From: Acidobacteriota bacterium
Lineage (GTDB): Bacteria > Acidobacteriota > Blastocatellia > Pyrinomonadales > Pyrinomonadaceae
Direction: 5' to 3'
Assembly: GCA_020199975.1 (NCBI GenBank)
Contig: JAIVJP010000102.1
Location: forward strand, 1-8,069
DNA length: 8,069 bases
The notes under the pieces are model-generated. The model was given only the letters and a program-made list of their open reading frames with translations, was not told where the DNA came from and made no database searches. Made by a program: the position numbers and the translations under genes. This document shows positions 6,330 to 8,069 of the stretch, piece after piece (the first letter of the stretch is position 1; the number at the start of each line of letters is the position of its first letter).

Positions 6330-8069
6330 CTACTTCAACACATTCACAATCAACTGCGAACGATAGGGCCCAGACCTGTAAACGCGTTGTGTGGCTTTCT
6401 GGAAGTCAGCCTGGGTGGCTTTGTGAATATCCACGAACTTTTGCGGATTGCGATCTACCAGCGGGAACCAAGTGCTTTGAATCTGCACCATTATCTTATG
6501 GCCCTTGAGGAATGAATGGTTCACGTCAGGCATGATGAATTCGACTTTGGTGACCTTGTTAGGAATCATGGCCTCGGGTTTTTCAAAACTGTTTCTGAAT
6601 CGCGCCCGCATTGGCTCGCCCCTAATCAACATTTGGTACCCACCCATTTTCACACCTGTGGGGTTAGGCTCAGGGTCTGGAGTGTCGTTGGGGAACACGT
6701 CGATCACTTTCACAACGTAATCTGAATCTGTTCCAGACGTTGAAACATAAAGCGTGGCGGTGATTGGTCCAGCTACGGTCACGTTCTGTTGCAGTACTGA
6801 GGTTTCGTAAACCAGAACGTCGGGCCTGGTTGCGGCAAAACGCTGATCGTCGACCATGTACTCGCGCGTCATACCAATGGCAATGCCATTGATGTAGGGC
6901 GCAGGCTTTTGCGGATCACTGATGTACTCATCGAAGCTTTCCGAGCCTCCAGGCGAGCCATCTGCCGCATTTGCCGACGCATCGAAAGAGAGCCTTCCAT
7001 CCGCCTGGAGGTAAAGAGACTTCTTTTCGACATTCGTCGCCGGCCAGTGATCGTACATCCGCCACTGGTTAGAACCGGTTTCGAAAACCAAAGCCTCCGG
7101 CAGCTTGCGATCACACTTGTCTTTGAGAAGGCAGTTGAAGAAAGGCAGTTCAACATTCTCGCGGTAGTAGAGTGAAGTCTTGGAACCGAACGTAACGTTT
7201 CCCAGGAAGTCGCCATCACTGCGGGCCCAACCTCCGTGGAACCACGGGCCCATCACCAGGGTGCTGCTTGCGCCGGGATTCATCTGTTCGATTGACTTGT
7301 AGGTGTTGAGCGCGCCGAAGAGGTTTTCCGCGTCGAACCAACCTCCCACGGTCATCACGGCAGGCTTGATATTCTTCAAGTGAGGACGGATATTGCGCGC
7401 TTTCCAAAACTCATCATAGTTCGGATGATTCATCACCTCGGTCCAAAACGCGACGTCGCCCTTGAGATATTTCCTGTCCGCATTGGCAACCGGCCCCATA
7501 TCCAGAAAGAAACGATAGCCATCCGGGGTGCCGTGTTCGAAGCGCGGTGGAAAATCCGTGGTGGGCTTAGGCCGGGGACGGCCAAACGAAGAAAAGAAGT
7601 TAAACCCGTGCGGCAGAAAAAGAGCGCCGTTATGATGAAAATCGTCGCCAATGAACCAGTCTGCGATAGGAGCCTGAGGTGAAGCAGCTTTCAAAGCCGG
7701 GTGCGCGTCAATGATCCCTGCTGAGACGTAGAACCCTGGATATGAAATACCCCACGTACCCACTCTGCCGTTGTTGTTTGGCACGGTCTTCACCAGCCAA
7801 TCGATGGTGTCATACGTGTCTGTGCTTTCATCGATGTCCTGGGCGCCTGCCTTCTTCGGTTTGTGAGGCCGCATATTCATGTATTCGCCTTCCGACATCA
7901 GCCGCCCGCGCACGTCCTGATAGACAAATATGAAGCGCTCATTCTGAAACAGCAACGAAGGGCCGAGAGCGGTCTTGTAGAGATCGGGCCCATAAGGAGC
8001 AACGCTGTAGGGTGTGCGATTAAGCATGATCGGATACTTCTTTGACGGGTCTTTCGGAACGTATATGGA
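6330..8069 (-). CDS. CocE/NonD-family alpha/beta hydrolase (alpha-amino-acid ester hydrolase/acylase-like), 5' partial
   Basis: The frame is open to the right edge and begins IYVPKDPSKKYPIMLNRTPYS, a typical early motif of the X-Pro dipeptidyl-peptidase S15/CocE family, so the true start and any signal peptide lie outside. About 579 residues are visible. Numbered from the internal Met at 8027, the nucleophile is Ser95 in GTWGISYPG, the probable acid is Asp232 in VGGWFDAENLFG, and the histidine is His264 in MGPWFHGGW. IGDDFHHNGA (126-135) matches the acidic cluster that, in alpha-amino-acid ester hydrolases, binds the substrate amino group. From ~350 onward is the beta-sandwich C-terminal domain (YETSVLQQNVTVAGPITATL, DYVVKVIDVFP). 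The likely reaction is hydrolysis or transfer of ester/amide acyl groups; the exact substrate cannot be told. All triad residues are intact, so the enzyme is probably active. Confidence 0.92.
   Translation of the reverse strand, partial: SIYVPKDPSKKYPIMLNRTPYSVAPYGPDLYKTALGPSLLFQNERFIFVYQDVRGRLMSEGEYMNMRPHKPKKAGAQDIDESTDTYDTIDWLVKTVPNNNGRVGTWGISYPGFYVSAGIIDAHPALKAASPQAPIADWFIGDDFHHNGALFLPHGFNFFSSFGRPRPKPTTDFPPRFEHGTPDGYRFFLDMGPVANADRKYLKGDVAFWTEVMNHPNYDEFWKARNIRPHLKNIKPAVMTVGGWFDAENLFGALNTYKSIEQMNPGASSTLVMGPWFHGGWARSDGDFLGNVTFGSKTSLYYRENVELPFFNCLLKDKCDRKLPEALVFETGSNQWRMYDHWPATNVEKKSLYLQADGRLSFDASANAADGSPGGSESFDEYISDPQKPAPYINGIAIGMTREYMVDDQRFAATRPDVLVYETSVLQQNVTVAGPITATLYVSTSGTDSDYVVKVIDVFPNDTPDPEPNPTGVKMGGYQMLIRGEPMRARFRNSFEKPEAMIPNKVTKVEFIMPDVNHSFLKGHKIMVQIQSTWFPLVDRNPQKFVDIHKATQADFQKATQRVYRSGPYRSQLIVNVLK

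Overview
The window looks like chromosomal DNA of an acidobacterium, possibly from the Blastocatellia. The main evidence is a pair of secreted von Willebrand factor A (VWA) proteins that match my memory of the 'VWFA-related Acidobacterial domain' family (TIGR03436). Supporting evidence is the number of exported proteins and the palindromic intergenic repeats. The taxonomic call is inference; there is no rRNA or marker gene here.

Left part, minus strand (4278 down to 1): three exported proteins read in one direction. They are a short VWA protein (4278-3238), a longer VWA protein with a Pro/Thr-rich linker (2970-1573), and a protein whose phosphohistidine-type segment lies before a PEP/pyruvate-binding ATP-grasp domain (1509-1, running off the left edge). 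That domain order is the one found in plant glucan water dikinases, not in PEP synthase. Its reading frame is broken once, at a run of six G (1359-1364). The gaps between the three genes are 267 and 63 bases, so an operon is possible but not certain.

Middle (4279-5545): a divergent intergenic region holds a candidate promoter for the VWA genes and a possible 22-residue membrane peptide. It is followed on the plus strand by an exported dual-specificity-phosphatase-like protein (4706-5164). The last ~15 residues of that protein look foreign. They are encoded by the start of an inverted-repeat element (about 5117-5261), which has probably cut off the natural C-terminus. A second GC-rich palindromic repeat follows at 5331-5380.

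Right part: a plus-strand gene for a six-helix membrane protein of unknown function (5546-6139) converges on a minus-strand gene for a CocE/NonD-family serine hydrolase (8069-6330, start outside the window). Between them lies a 117-base element with 27-base imperfect inverted ends (6198-6314).

No tRNA, rRNA, CRISPR array, transposase or integrase was seen. The most interesting points are the exported dikinase-like protein beside the VWA pair, the phosphatase gene apparently shortened by a repeat, and three unrelated inverted-repeat elements within about 1.2 kb. I do not see a convincing complete new system.
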